Shown here: positions 38,733-47,341 of the stretch, piece by piece
Layout of the letters: each line of letters begins with the position of its first letter
Numbering within the stretch: position 1 is the first letter of the stretch
NCBI GenBank assembly: GCA_031550325.1
Contig: JAVBOR010000007.1
Coordinates: 1 to 64,000 of the forward strand
From: JAVBTT01 sp031550325
Lineage (GTDB): Bacteria; Bacillota; Clostridia; Oscillospirales; UBA929
Direction of reading: 5' to 3'
DNA: 64,000 nt
Translations under genes and position numbers: made by a program
The notes under the pieces: model-generated
Seen by the model: the letters and a program-made list of their open reading frames with translations, nothing else
Databases searched by the model: none
Told to the model about the DNA's origin: nothing

Positions 38733-40178
38733 ATGAGAGACGTCAGCGCAACGCTGATGGCACCCGTCAATATGCCGACTCCGGATTCGCGCAGTCTTGC
38801 CGAGAGCAGACAGAGCATGTATAAAGCGCCGATCAGCTTCAATAAGATTTTGGAGCGTGTCACCGAAGAGGGCGCTTTGCCGGAGATTTCTGAAATGCCG
38901 GAAGACTCTGAATCCCCAATGCAGCCTGGACTCCTGCAAGAGGAGCTGACAGGAACGATCGTCAAGTTTCAGATATTGAAGCAGATGGTCGAGCGCCAAT
39001 CCGATTGGGATTTGGACGAACAGGAGTTGCCGCCCGAACTCGTGGCGCTGCTCACGGATCTCCCGGTGACGTACGTAACGCCGATTGAACCTCTTGCAGA
39101 GGTTGACATGGAAGTCATAAGCGCCGTTCCCTCCGCAGAGCTGCCGGTTCTGGATGAACTTAAGGATCTGCTCGCCCAGTTGTTTGGGCAGAAGGATGAC
39201 GGCGTATTTTTGCGCACTTTAGAGGCGATATCCCCTCAGCCGATCTCCGAATTGCTGGAAGGCCTTGAGAAATCGCAGTGGCCTCAGGCGCTGCTCAGCG
39301 TCGTGGAAAACGCGCTGGCGGCCGAGGAAAAAACCGGGATCCCCGCTCAGGCGGTCAATGCGCCTGACGCTGCGCCTGTTGACCCCGCCGCCCCGGCGGA
39401 AAAGGCGCCGCTCGCCGAGCTGGTTCCACTGCTGCGGGTTACGCTGATGGCGCTGGTTCGGGCAAACGGACAAAGTGAGGGCCGAGAGCAGGGCGAGCTT
39501 TTGACGGAACCTGAAGCGGCAACGCCCGAGGCCGGGGAACTCTCCATAGAGCAGGAGTTTTCCGTCAAACCCGAACAGAACACAAAGGAGCTGAGTACCG
39601 CGTCGGACGACGCGCCGGAGCTCCCCCCGATAAACGCAAACCACGCAGCCGCCGGGCCTGTCGGGCAAAGCGCCGACGGACAGGGCTCCGCGCCGGGCGC
39701 GCCGGTCGAACGCGTTCCCGTCAGTTCTCTGGTTGACCGCATCACCCAGGCGGCTGCCCAGAACAGCAATGAGGGCGTGACCAGACTGGAACTCCAGCTC
39801 AACCCCGAGTTTTTGGGAAAAGTCAGTGTGGTTCTGACCTCGACGAGCGAGGGCATGACCGCCTCGCTGAAATCAGGCGACAACGCCGTGCGAAACCTGC
39901 TGGCCGCCAACATCACCACGCTGCAGGATACGCTTAGGGACATGGGCATCACGATGAAAAACGTCGAAGTAACCGGCCAGGAACAAAGCTTTGATTTTTC
40001 GCAGCAGTCCCGCGGGCAAAACCAGTTTCAGCAGCAAAGCCACGGCGACCGCGCCCGCGAGGCCGCCATCGGCAGGATTTTCCGAATGACGCCCGCCGCC
40101 GCCGACGCCAAGCTGTATACCCTGGCCGCGGCCGCCAGTCCATATGAGGAACAAGTCGCGTTCGATTCGCGGGCGTGA
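38733..40178 (+). CDS. fliK: Flagellar hook-length control protein FliK
   Basis: 481 aa from the ATG at 38733 (SD AAGGAGG 7 bp upstream). FliK measures hook length and switches export specificity through FlhB. Most of the protein is a low-complexity Ala/Pro/Glu-rich ruler region, poorly conserved in all species. The C-terminal Flg_hook domain is clear: VTRLELQLNPEFLGKVSVVLTSTSEGMTASLKSGDNAVRNLLAANITTLQDTLRDMGI (about residues 349-410). It is first of the fliK-flgD-flgE set. The fliE-J genes that usually precede it are not here. Confidence 0.9.
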   Translation: MRDVSATLMAPVNMPTPDSRSLAESRQSMYKAPISFNKILERVTEEGALPEISEMPEDSESPMQPGLLQEELTGTIVKFQILKQMVERQSDWDLDEQELPPELVALLTDLPVTYVTPIEPLAEVDMEVISAVPSAELPVLDELKDLLAQLFGQKDDGVFLRTLEAISPQPISELLEGLEKSQWPQALLSVVENALAAEEKTGIPAQAVNAPDAAPVDPAAPAEKAPLAELVPLLRVTLMALVRANGQSEGREQGELLTEPEAATPEAGELSIEQEFSVKPEQNTKELSTASDDAPELPPINANHAAAGPVGQSADGQGSAPGAPVERVPVSSLVDRITQAAAQNSNEGVTRLELQLNPEFLGKVSVVLTSTSEGMTASLKSGDNAVRNLLAANITTLQDTLRDMGITMKNVEVTGQEQSFDFSQQSRGQNQFQQQSHGDRAREAAIGRIFRMTPAAADAKLYTLAAAASPYEEQVAFDSRA

Positions 40179-40199
40179 ACCCCGAAAGGAGAGAGTTTG

Positions 40200-40853
40200 T
40201 TGGCAGACACCGTAAGCAGCGTAAACACCGTCGATCAATTTGTCCTCACAAAGAAGACAAAAGAGCTCAAGCAGGAGCTTGGCAAGGACGAGTTTTTAAA
40301 GATCTTTCTGACGCAGCTTCAGAATCAGGACCCGACGTCCCCCATGGAAAACGTCGACTCCATCGCTCAGATGGCGCAGTTTTCCGCGTTGGAGGCCATG
40401 ACCAACCTGGCCAACACCTACACCGTCACCCAGACCTACGGGATGATCGGCAAAGGCGTCATCGGAATCGTGAAGGACGAGCTCTCGGGATACACCGCTG
40501 AAATCATCGGAACCGTTGACAGCGCCGGCGTGGAAAACGGAAAGCCGTACCTGATGGTGGGCGAGTCCAGGCTGTGGGCCGAGAACGTCACGCAGGTGTT
40601 TGACAACAGCATCATTGCCGGGGAAACGAACAATGTCGTCGCCGGTACAGCAATGGTGGGCAAGTATGCCCGCGCCACCCAGACCATCGATGGCGTGACC
40701 ACGACCATTGAGGGCAAGGTTGAGCGCATGAGCGTCAAAGAAGGAAAGCTTTATCTCGCCATTGAGGGAACCGAGGTGGCGCTCAACCAGATCATCAGTG
40801 TCGCCGATTCTGCCTCCGCTCTGGGTGAGGTTGACCAGCAAGCCTCCGGGTAA
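40200..40853 (+). CDS. flgD: Flagellar hook assembly protein FlgD
   Basis: 217 aa from a TTG at 40200 (an in-frame TTG also lies at 40197; AAAGGAGAG SD favours the second). Caps the growing hook so that FlgE can polymerise. The N-terminal region GKDEFLKIFLTQLQNQDPTSPMENVDSIAQMAQFSALEAM is the FlgD signature. The rest is beta-rich with a Tudor/Fn3-like shape. Confidence 0.93.
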   Translation: MADTVSSVNTVDQFVLTKKTKELKQELGKDEFLKIFLTQLQNQDPTSPMENVDSIAQMAQFSALEAMTNLANTYTVTQTYGMIGKGVIGIVKDELSGYTAEIIGTVDSAGVENGKPYLMVGESRLWAENVTQVFDNSIIAGETNNVVAGTAMVGKYARATQTIDGVTTTIEGKVERMSVKEGKLYLAIEGTEVALNQIISVADSASALGEVDQQASG

Positions 40854-40906
40854 ACGCCCCGCGGGACTCAAAAAAACTCAAATTTAATATTATTGGAGGA
40901 TCTTAT

Positions 40907-41878
40907 ATGCTTCGATCGATGTTTTCTGGTGTCTCCGGTCTTCGCAATCACCAAGTGAAAATGGACGTTTTGGCCAACAACATCTCAAACGTCAATACAT
41001 ACGCCTACAAAGCCAGCCGCGTCAGTTTCAAAGAGATGTATAACCAGACCATGTCGGCATCGTCCGGCCCGTCGGCCGCCGGAACCATCGGTGGCGTCAA
41101 CCCCAAGCAGATTGGTTTGGGCGTGACCACCTCCTCGATTGACGTGCTGCACAGCGACGGCGCCACACAGACGACCGACCGCGCGCTTGACCTGATGATT
41201 GAGGGCGAAGGCTTCTTTACCGTCAAGGACGGCAACTCCACTTTCTATACGAGAGCCGGCAACCTTTACCTTGACCCCCATGGCTACCTTGTGACGTCCG
41301 ACGGCCTGTTTGTGCAGGGCGCGATGCTTATCGAGGGCATGCCCGACACGGGCATTGAGGAGTCCACGCTTGAAGTGGTGGAGAGCGACGAGAGCATCAT
41401 CTGGGGTGACGACTCCACGCTGGAGAGCCTTGCCGGAGACGAAGACGCGCTGCCCATTCACGTGATGGGTGAAGACGGCGTCGAGGCCAGAGACGCGATG
41501 TTCGGCCGCATTGTCATCCCGACCTGCTACAAGCAAATCTCGATTGACCAGAACGGCGTCATCTCCGCCATCAACGAAAACAATGAGCCCGTCAACGTGG
41601 GGGTGCTGTCGATGACCACCTTCATCAACTCCGGCGGATTGGATCGTCAGGGCTCCAACCTGTACACGGAAACCAACAACTCCGGAACGCCGGCCGTGTC
41701 GCTGGCAGGGATGAACAGCGCGGGAACCCTGAAGTCAGGGGCGCTCGAGATGAGCAACGTCGACCTTTCCAAAGAGTTTACCGATATGATCATCACCCAG
41801 CGCGGCTTTCAGGCCAACTCCCGCATCATCACCGTCTCGGATACACTGCTCGAAGAGCTGATTAATCTCAAGCGGTAA
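40907..41878 (+). CDS. flgE: Flagellar hook protein FlgE
   Basis: 323 aa. N-terminal rod/hook signature SMFSGVSGLRNHQVKMDVLANNISNVNTYAYKASRVSF, and the C-terminal SNVDLSKEFTDMIITQRGFQANSRIITVSDTLLEELINLKR, give the D0 coiled coil. An acidic insert (about residues 150-185, EVVESDESIIWGDDS) lies in the middle domain. GGAGG SD 7 bp before the ATG. It is followed by ~300 bp without a gene, then the next operon. Confidence 0.92.
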   Translation: MLRSMFSGVSGLRNHQVKMDVLANNISNVNTYAYKASRVSFKEMYNQTMSASSGPSAAGTIGGVNPKQIGLGVTTSSIDVLHSDGATQTTDRALDLMIEGEGFFTVKDGNSTFYTRAGNLYLDPHGYLVTSDGLFVQGAMLIEGMPDTGIEESTLEVVESDESIIWGDDSTLESLAGDEDALPIHVMGEDGVEARDAMFGRIVIPTCYKQISIDQNGVISAINENNEPVNVGVLSMTTFINSGGLDRQGSNLYTETNNSGTPAVSLAGMNSAGTLKSGALEMSNVDLSKEFTDMIITQRGFQANSRIITVSDTLLEELINLKR

Positions 41879-41899
41879 ACGGACTGAACTGATCTCTTT

Positions 41900-41932
41900 T
41901 TGAGGTGGGTGGCGCAACGTCATTCACCTCAA
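41900..41932 (+). terminator. Weak hairpin after flgE
   Basis: TTGAGGTG/CACCTCAA with a 17-nt loop, 21 bp past the flgE stop. No T-run; it may only reduce read-through. Confidence 0.4.
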
Positions 41933-41996
41933 TGCGCATCAGTGGTAGATTTTGTCATGTAAAATCGAAATGAATAAAATATTCCAGAAAAAGTAT

Positions 41997-42025
41997 TATA
42001 CATTTCGGGAATAGTGTGTTATAAT
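41997..42025 (+). promoter_or_regulatory. Sigma-A promoter of the flbD-motA-...-sigD operon
   Basis: TATACA, 17 bp, TATAAT, leaving a ~150-nt AT-rich leader before flbD. No riboswitch recognised in the leader. Confidence 0.6.
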
Positions 42026-42176
42026 GTGGTGAGTCTAAAGAGAATCAATGTTTATTTGCCCCAGTTTTGTGCAAACTGATCGACAACATATGACGAAATG
42101 TGTTCTTTTAAGTGAAATTTGAATAAAATAGTGACCTTTGCCCGAATCCCTATATTATGGCTTGAGGTGGTGTCCT

Positions 42177-42386
42177 ATGGTCAAGGTGACGCGTCTGAAC
42201 GGAAAAGAGTTTTTCGTCAACCACGATTTGATCGAATTTATTGAGGAAACCCCCGACACTGTTGTTACGCTGACCACAGGAAAAAGGATTGTTGTGGTAG
42301 AGAGCGCCGATGAGATTATTGAGCGCATCGTTCTTTTCAGACGGGCTTCCCTTGAAGCGCTGCCCAAGATCACACCGAAGACGTAG
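42177..42386 (+). CDS. flbD: FlbD/SwrD family flagellar protein
   Basis: 69 aa from the ATG at 42177 (SD TTGAGGTGG). MVKVTRLNGKEFFVNHDLIEFIEETPDTVVTLTTGKRIVV is the family signature. In B. subtilis SwrD raises flagellar motor power and sits, as here, directly before motor and switch genes. Confidence 0.9.
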   Translation: MVKVTRLNGKEFFVNHDLIEFIEETPDTVVTLTTGKRIVVVESADEIIERIVLFRRASLEALPKITPKT

Positions 42387-42397
42387 GAGACAAAACG

Positions 42398-43195
42398 ATG
42401 GAAATTACAACACTTTTTGGTCTGGTCGCCTCGCTGGCGCTTGTGGTTGTGGGAATCTTCTGGGGCGGCGGCAGCATCAACAGCTTTATCGACGCCTCGT
42501 CGGTGGTCATTACCTTCGGCGGTTCCATCGCGGCGATGTTTATGGCGTTTTCCTTAAAGGACATGGCCGGGTTCGGCAAGGTTCTCGGCAGCGCCTTTAA
42601 GCAAAAGAGCTATGACTCCATCCAGGGCATCAACGCCATTGTGGGCTTGGCCAACGTCGCGCGCAAAGAGGGCATGCTGGCGCTGGAGGACAATGTGGCG
42701 CAGCTTGAGGAGCCATTTTTGCAAAAGGGCATCATGCTGATCGTCGACGGCACCGACCCCGAGCTTGTCAAGTCGATCATGGAGGCGGAGATCAGCTCGA
42801 TCGAGACGCGCCACAACAGAGGCAGGAGTATGCTGGAGAGCCTCGGCGCGTACGGCCCGGCGTTTGGTATGCTGGGAACGCTGATCGGACTGGTTATCAT
42901 GCTGGGCAACCTCGACGACCCCTCTTCGCTTGGCGCGGGCATGGCGGCCGCCTTGATCACTACGTTTTACGGCTCCCTGCTCGCAAACGCCTTTGCCATC
43001 CCGATTGCCAACAAGCTCAAGGTGACCTCGGACGTCGAGGTCATGTATAAGGAAATCCTGCTCGAGGGCATTTTATCCATTCAGGCGGGAGAAAACCCGC
43101 GGATCATTGAGGAAAAGCTTTACTCGTTCCTGCCGCGTTCGGCCAAAGACGCGGCGCTTCCCGCCGCCGCAGCTGCTGCAAAACAGGAGGAGTAG
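42398..43195 (+). CDS. motA: Flagellar motor stator protein MotA
   Basis: 265 aa, four membrane helices. The cytoplasmic loop has the MotA region LEEPFLQKGIMLIVDGTDPELVKSIMEAEISSIETRH, and the third helix is GAYGPAFGMLGTLIGLVIML. With MotB it forms the proton (or sodium) channel that drives rotation. It is 11 bp after flbD and 86 bp before motB. Confidence 0.95.
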   Translation: MEITTLFGLVASLALVVVGIFWGGGSINSFIDASSVVITFGGSIAAMFMAFSLKDMAGFGKVLGSAFKQKSYDSIQGINAIVGLANVARKEGMLALEDNVAQLEEPFLQKGIMLIVDGTDPELVKSIMEAEISSIETRHNRGRSMLESLGAYGPAFGMLGTLIGLVIMLGNLDDPSSLGAGMAAALITTFYGSLLANAFAIPIANKLKVTSDVEVMYKEILLEGILSIQAGENPRIIEEKLYSFLPRSAKDAALPAAAAAAKQEE

Positions 43196-43281
43196 CCTTG
43201 CCGTCCGCAGTGATTCGGTTTTCCCGAAACGAGACGACTGCCGGCAAGCATATGTAATGACCATGTTGGGATGTGATCACT

Positions 43282-44052
43282 GTGGGGCGAAAAAAAGCTG
43301 CTGAAGAGGCAGCGCCCGGTTCACCGGCCTGGATGACGACGTTCAGCGATATGATGACGCTGCTCCTTTGCTTCTTCGTTCTTCTTTATTCGATGTCCTC
43401 TGTTGACACCGAAAAGTGGCGCAATCTTGTCGAGGCGTTTACCGGAAACCCGTCGATCTTTGACCAGCTGACTGACGACGGGGACGGAAACGACTATCCC
43501 AATCCCAACGACACCGATGTCGATGAGGAGTCCATCACGCAGGCCAGCGAGTGGGCGGTCATCGGCGAAAAGGTGCGTTCAGGCATCGGAAAAATTGCCG
43601 ATCAGCTCGGTTTGGGCGACATTGACGTGGAGGTCACGGAGACCGAGATCATCATCAATTTGCCCGGCGACATTTTGTTTGACACGGGTAGGGCCGTTCT
43701 GAAGGAAGAAGCCAAGCAGGTCATCTTACAGGTGATGGATATTGCGGTGGTCGCCCATATGCAAAGCCTGAAGGAGATCAGGTTTGAGGGCCACACCGAC
43801 AAACGACCGATTAGCACGATTCAATTTCCCAGCAACAAGGAGCTTTCTGCCGGGCGCGCCATTTCGGCCGCAAACTACGTGGAAAGCAATTATCCGCAAA
43901 TACCCCAGCGTCAAATCGGCTACATCGGATATGCGGAAACGCGTCCGGTTGACACGGCAGATACGCCTGAGGCGTATGCCAAGAACAGGCGTGTGGCCAT
44001 CGTGATGATCCGCGACCTCCAGGTCAGCCTGGATGAAATGCAAACGCCGTAA
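43282..44052 (+). CDS. motB: Flagellar motor protein MotB
   Basis: About 256 aa from GTG 43282 (GTG 43273 is also possible; neither has a strong SD). A short basic N-terminus precedes AWMTTFSDMMTLLLCFFVLLYSM, which holds the ion-channel aspartate. The C-terminal OmpA-like domain has LFDTGRAVLKEEAKQVI, IRFEGHTDKRPI and ELSAGRAISAANYV, binding peptidoglycan. An acidic plug/linker region lies at about 65-90. Confidence 0.94.
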   Translation: MGRKKAAEEAAPGSPAWMTTFSDMMTLLLCFFVLLYSMSSVDTEKWRNLVEAFTGNPSIFDQLTDDGDGNDYPNPNDTDVDEESITQASEWAVIGEKVRSGIGKIADQLGLGDIDVEVTETEIIINLPGDILFDTGRAVLKEEAKQVILQVMDIAVVAHMQSLKEIRFEGHTDKRPISTIQFPSNKELSAGRAISAANYVESNYPQIPQRQIGYIGYAETRPVDTADTPEAYAKNRRVAIVMIRDLQVSLDEMQTP

Positions 44053-44097
44053 CGAGCCCCGCATTGAAGCGGTCTATACTCAAGGAGGAGAAATCCC

Positions 44098-44499
44098 ATG
44101 CCAAAAAAATGTTTTGCCCTTTTCGCGGCGCTGATCCTGATGTTCACGCTGGCGGGATGCGAGCCCAAGCCCGAAAGCTTCCCCGGTCAGGCGACCATTC
44201 CCTATGACGTGGGGGACAAGTTTATTGTCAACATTACAGACGACTCCAAGAAATACATTTCCTGCGCGGTTACGCTTGACGTCTCCAGCGAAGACGACGT
44301 CAAGGTGCTGACCGAAAAGAACCACTGGGTTCGCGACACGGTCATCGCCGTGATCCGCACCAAAACGGACGCGCAGCTTGAGGCTGCCGACGCGATGGAG
44401 GTCGTCGGTCAGGAGATCGGCGAAAGAATTACGCAGGAGTTTCAGCTCAGCGGCGTGTTTCGCGTCAGTTTTAAGGAATACTATGTATACTCCAAATAA
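44098..44499 (+). CDS. fliL: FliL-like flagellar basal body protein with lipobox
   Basis: 133 aa. Position between motB and fliM and the C-terminal half (KVLTEKNHWVRDTVIAVIRTKTDAQLEAADAMEVVGQEIGERI, ending FRVSFKEYYVYSK) fit FliL, the stator-associated ring protein. The N-terminus is unusual: a short hydrophobic stretch followed by TLAGC with Cys21, a proper lipoprotein box, where FliL normally has an uncleaved membrane helix. It may therefore be lipid-anchored. Confidence 0.85.
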   Translation: MPKKCFALFAALILMFTLAGCEPKPESFPGQATIPYDVGDKFIVNITDDSKKYISCAVTLDVSSEDDVKVLTEKNHWVRDTVIAVIRTKTDAQLEAADAMEVVGQEIGERITQEFQLSGVFRVSFKEYYVYSK

Positions 44500-44553
44500 A
44501 CAGGGTTAACGATACCGGGGACACTTGATTAAAGCGGCGAAGGAGGTGTTGTT

Positions 44554-45543
44554 TTGTCGGATGTGTTGTCACAGAGCGAAATCGACGCACTTTTAAACGC
44601 CATTAGTTCGGGGGAACTGAGCGAGCGAGATGAGGGGCAAAGTTCGGCCGTAAAGGTTCGGGAATACGATTTTCGAACAGCAAACCGTTTTCACAAGGAA
44701 CAAATCCGCACCCTTCGCATCATTTATGACACCTTTGCGCGATTGTTCGCAACATATCTTTCAGGCACACTTAGAGTGATGTGCGGTGCTGAAATTATAT
44801 CTGTCGAGGAGCTGAAATACCAGGAGTTTGTCAACGCGCTCCCCGAACCTGTTCTGTTGGCGGTGCTGCGGCAGCCGCCGCTGGCGGGTCCGGTGCTTCT
44901 GGAACTATCACCCGACATCTCTTACGCCATGATCTCCCGGTTGTTGGGCGGTACGCCCGCGACCAGCGGAATGAGCCGGAACTTTACCGAGATTGAACTT
45001 GTGCTTCTGGAGCGGGTTTTGCGCCAGTTTTTGCCTCTGTTTGCCGAGAGCTGGGAGAAGATTATCTCGGTCAACACGACGCTTGACCGCATTGAAACCA
45101 GTCCGCAGTTTGCGCAGATTGTGGCATCCAACGAGGTTGTGGCCATTGTCACGATCAACGTGCAGATTGCCGATATCGAAGGACTTATCAACATATGCCT
45201 TCCGCATTTGTCGATTGAGCCAATCAATAAACAGCTGTCCACCAAGCTGATGTATCAGTCTGGGATGGAAAACCGAAGCAGAGAGCCGGCGGGCGACCAG
45301 ATCAGAGTCAGACTGAACCGCACGCCGCTTGAACTTACCGCTGTTTTCAATGATACACAAGCCACGGTTCGGGATATTCTCAATCTGCAGGAGGGGGATG
45401 TCATTCGCCTGGATCAGCGCGTTGAGGACCCCCTTACCATCAAGGTGGGACATCTGCCCAAGTTTAAAGCGGCGCTCGGCGTTCGAGATGAGAAATATGC
45501 CGTGCGCATTATGGATTTCATCCAAAAGGAGGAAAATGAATGA
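44554..45543 (+). CDS. fliM: Flagellar motor switch protein FliM
   Basis: 329 aa from a TTG start (SD AAGGAGGTG). The N-terminal VLSQSEIDALLNAI is the CheY-P binding peptide. The middle CheC-like domain has FRTANRFHKEQIRTLRIIYDTFARLFATYLS, and the C-terminal SpoA domain has DPLTIKVGHLPKFKAALG. Its stop overlaps fliY by 4 bp (ATGA). Confidence 0.95.
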   Translation: MSDVLSQSEIDALLNAISSGELSERDEGQSSAVKVREYDFRTANRFHKEQIRTLRIIYDTFARLFATYLSGTLRVMCGAEIISVEELKYQEFVNALPEPVLLAVLRQPPLAGPVLLELSPDISYAMISRLLGGTPATSGMSRNFTEIELVLLERVLRQFLPLFAESWEKIISVNTTLDRIETSPQFAQIVASNEVVAIVTINVQIADIEGLINICLPHLSIEPINKQLSTKLMYQSGMENRSREPAGDQIRVRLNRTPLELTAVFNDTQATVRDILNLQEGDVIRLDQRVEDPLTIKVGHLPKFKAALGVRDEKYAVRIMDFIQKEENE

Positions 45544-46937
45544 GTAACGGGCTTTCGCAGGCGGAAATTGACGCCTTGCTGCGGGGAGAACCCGTTCCGG
45601 GCGTTGAACCGTCACCTCCCGAGGACGAAATTCAGCCGGGGAATGCGCTTCCATCCTCGGAAATTGCCAAGGCTTTTACCGAGGCGCAGGACGAGGAGGG
45701 CGCTGACGAAGAGGATCTGATTGAACCGATGACCCCAAGTGAGGCCAAAGCCGCTTTTGCCGCGGCCGGTCTGGAAGAGGACGGAGAGGCGCAGGAGCGC
45801 AAACCGGACGGCTTCCCGGACGTGAAGCCCGACACCAGCGGCGTACTCACTCCCATAGAGGTCGACGCTATGGGGGAGATCGGAAATATCAGCATGGGAA
45901 CGTCGGCCACAACACTGTTTGCGCTGCTCAACCGCCGGGTAGATATCACGACGCCCAAGGTTTCGGTAGCGACGATGGCAGAAATCGCCAGGACCTATCC
46001 GCTGCCGTTTGTGGCGGTTGAAGTCAAATATACCATTGGACTCGAAGGCACCAATGTCCTGTTTCTCAAACAGAGCGATGTGAAGATTATCACGGATCTG
46101 ATGCTTGGCGGGGACGGCACCAATGTCTCGGGTGAGCTGACCGAGATGCACATGAGCTGCATCAGCGAGGTCATGAACCAGATGATGGGGTCGGCGTCTA
46201 CCTCACTGGCGAAAATGCTCAATAAGTCCATTGACATTTCTCCGCCGACGGCGTATCAGGTCAATCTTGCCGAACCGAAAACCTACCCGTTTTCCGAGAT
46301 GGACGATATTGTTGTGCGTACTGGTTTTGACATGGAAGTTGAGGGGCTAATCAAAAGCGAGATCATGCAGATTACCCCTGTGCCGTTTGCTAAGGAGATG
46401 GTTCGCACCTTGATGAACATCAATGCCGAGCCCGCCGCGCCCGCCGCACCGGCGCCGCAGGCCACCGCGCCGGCGCCACAGGCGCCGCAGACTCCTCCCC
46501 CGGCTGCGCCTCAAGCAGCGCCGCAGGCTGCGCCCGTCCAGGCGCAGAGGGAGTATGAGCCTCAAGCAGCGCAGTCCCACCAGTCCCCGCCTTCCCCCAT
46601 GCGCCAACAGGCTGTCGATGTGCGGCCGATGCAGTACGCCTCCTTTGAAGGCAACCCTGTGGGCGAGACGGTAGGTGAGAATATGGACCTTTTGCTGGAT
46701 GTTCCCTTGCAGGTTTCGGTGGAACTCGGCAAAAGCAGGAAGTATATTAAGGAAATTCTGGACTTCAACGTCGGGACCATCATTGTGCTGGACAAAATGG
46801 CCGGCGAACTTGTGGATGTCGTTGTCAACGGAAAGCTCATCGCCAAAGGCGAGGTCGTCGTCATTGATGAAAGCTTTGGCTGCCGCATCACGGATATTAT
46901 CAGCCCGTCCAAGAGGATTGTCGCTGATAGCAAGTAA
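45540..46937 (+). CDS. fliY: Flagellar motor switch phosphatase FliY (FliN-fused)
   Basis: 465 aa. N-terminal GLSQAEIDALLRGE repeats the FliM-type CheY-binding peptide. Two CheC phosphatase helices follow: DAMGEIGNISMGTSATTLF (about residues 110-128) and EMHMSCISEVMNQMMGSASTSL (about 202-223). A long Ala/Pro/Gln-rich linker (about 298-365) joins the C-terminal FliN/SpoA domain (LLDVPLQVSVELGKSRKYIKEIL onward). It removes phosphate from CheY-P at the switch. Confidence 0.94.
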   Translation: MSNGLSQAEIDALLRGEPVPGVEPSPPEDEIQPGNALPSSEIAKAFTEAQDEEGADEEDLIEPMTPSEAKAAFAAAGLEEDGEAQERKPDGFPDVKPDTSGVLTPIEVDAMGEIGNISMGTSATTLFALLNRRVDITTPKVSVATMAEIARTYPLPFVAVEVKYTIGLEGTNVLFLKQSDVKIITDLMLGGDGTNVSGELTEMHMSCISEVMNQMMGSASTSLAKMLNKSIDISPPTAYQVNLAEPKTYPFSEMDDIVVRTGFDMEVEGLIKSEIMQITPVPFAKEMVRTLMNINAEPAAPAAPAPQATAPAPQAPQTPPPAAPQAAPQAAPVQAQREYEPQAAQSHQSPPSPMRQQAVDVRPMQYASFEGNPVGETVGENMDLLLDVPLQVSVELGKSRKYIKEILDFNVGTIIVLDKMAGELVDVVVNGKLIAKGEVVVIDESFGCRITDIISPSKRIVADSK

Positions 46938-46978
46938 GCTGAGTCAACTCAACCAAATCCTTGGAGGTTATTATCAAT

Positions 46979-47341
46979 ATGGGAAATCGTATTTTGGTGG
47001 TCGATGACGCCGCGTTTATGCGCATGATGATTAAAGACGTACTGACCAAAAACGGGTTCGATGTCGTTGGCGAGGCAGAAAACGGAAAGGTCGCGCTGGA
47101 GAAGTATAAGGAGCTCGATCCCGACCTGGTGATTATGGACATCACAATGCCCGAAGTCAACGGGATTGAGGCGCTGAAGAGCATCAAGGAGCACAACGCG
47201 CAGGCCAAGGTCATTATGTGCTCGGCAATGGGCCAGCAGGCCATGGTCATCGAGGCCATCCAATCGGGCGCTAAAGACTTTATTGTCAAACCGTTTCAGG
47301 CGGATCGTGTATGTGAAGCCGTCAGAAAGGTGCTGGGGTAA
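46979..47341 (+). CDS. cheY: Chemotaxis response regulator CheY
   Basis: 120-aa single receiver domain from the ATG at 46979 (SD TTGGAGG). Acid pocket D9/D10, phospho-acceptor D54 (LVIMDITMP), switch Ser in VIMCSAMG and Lys in FIVKPF are all present. It is the only chemotaxis signalling gene in the cluster; the kinase CheA must be elsewhere. Confidence 0.95.
   Translation: MGNRILVVDDAAFMRMMIKDVLTKNGFDVVGEAENGKVALEKYKELDPDLVIMDITMPEVNGIEALKSIKEHNAQAKVIMCSAMGQQAMVIEAIQSGAKDFIVKPFQADRVCEAVRKVLG

Noticed and set aside
42026..42176. c-di-GMP riboswitch before flbD
   Set aside because: The AT-rich leader does not show the GEMM core or tetraloop receptor pattern.
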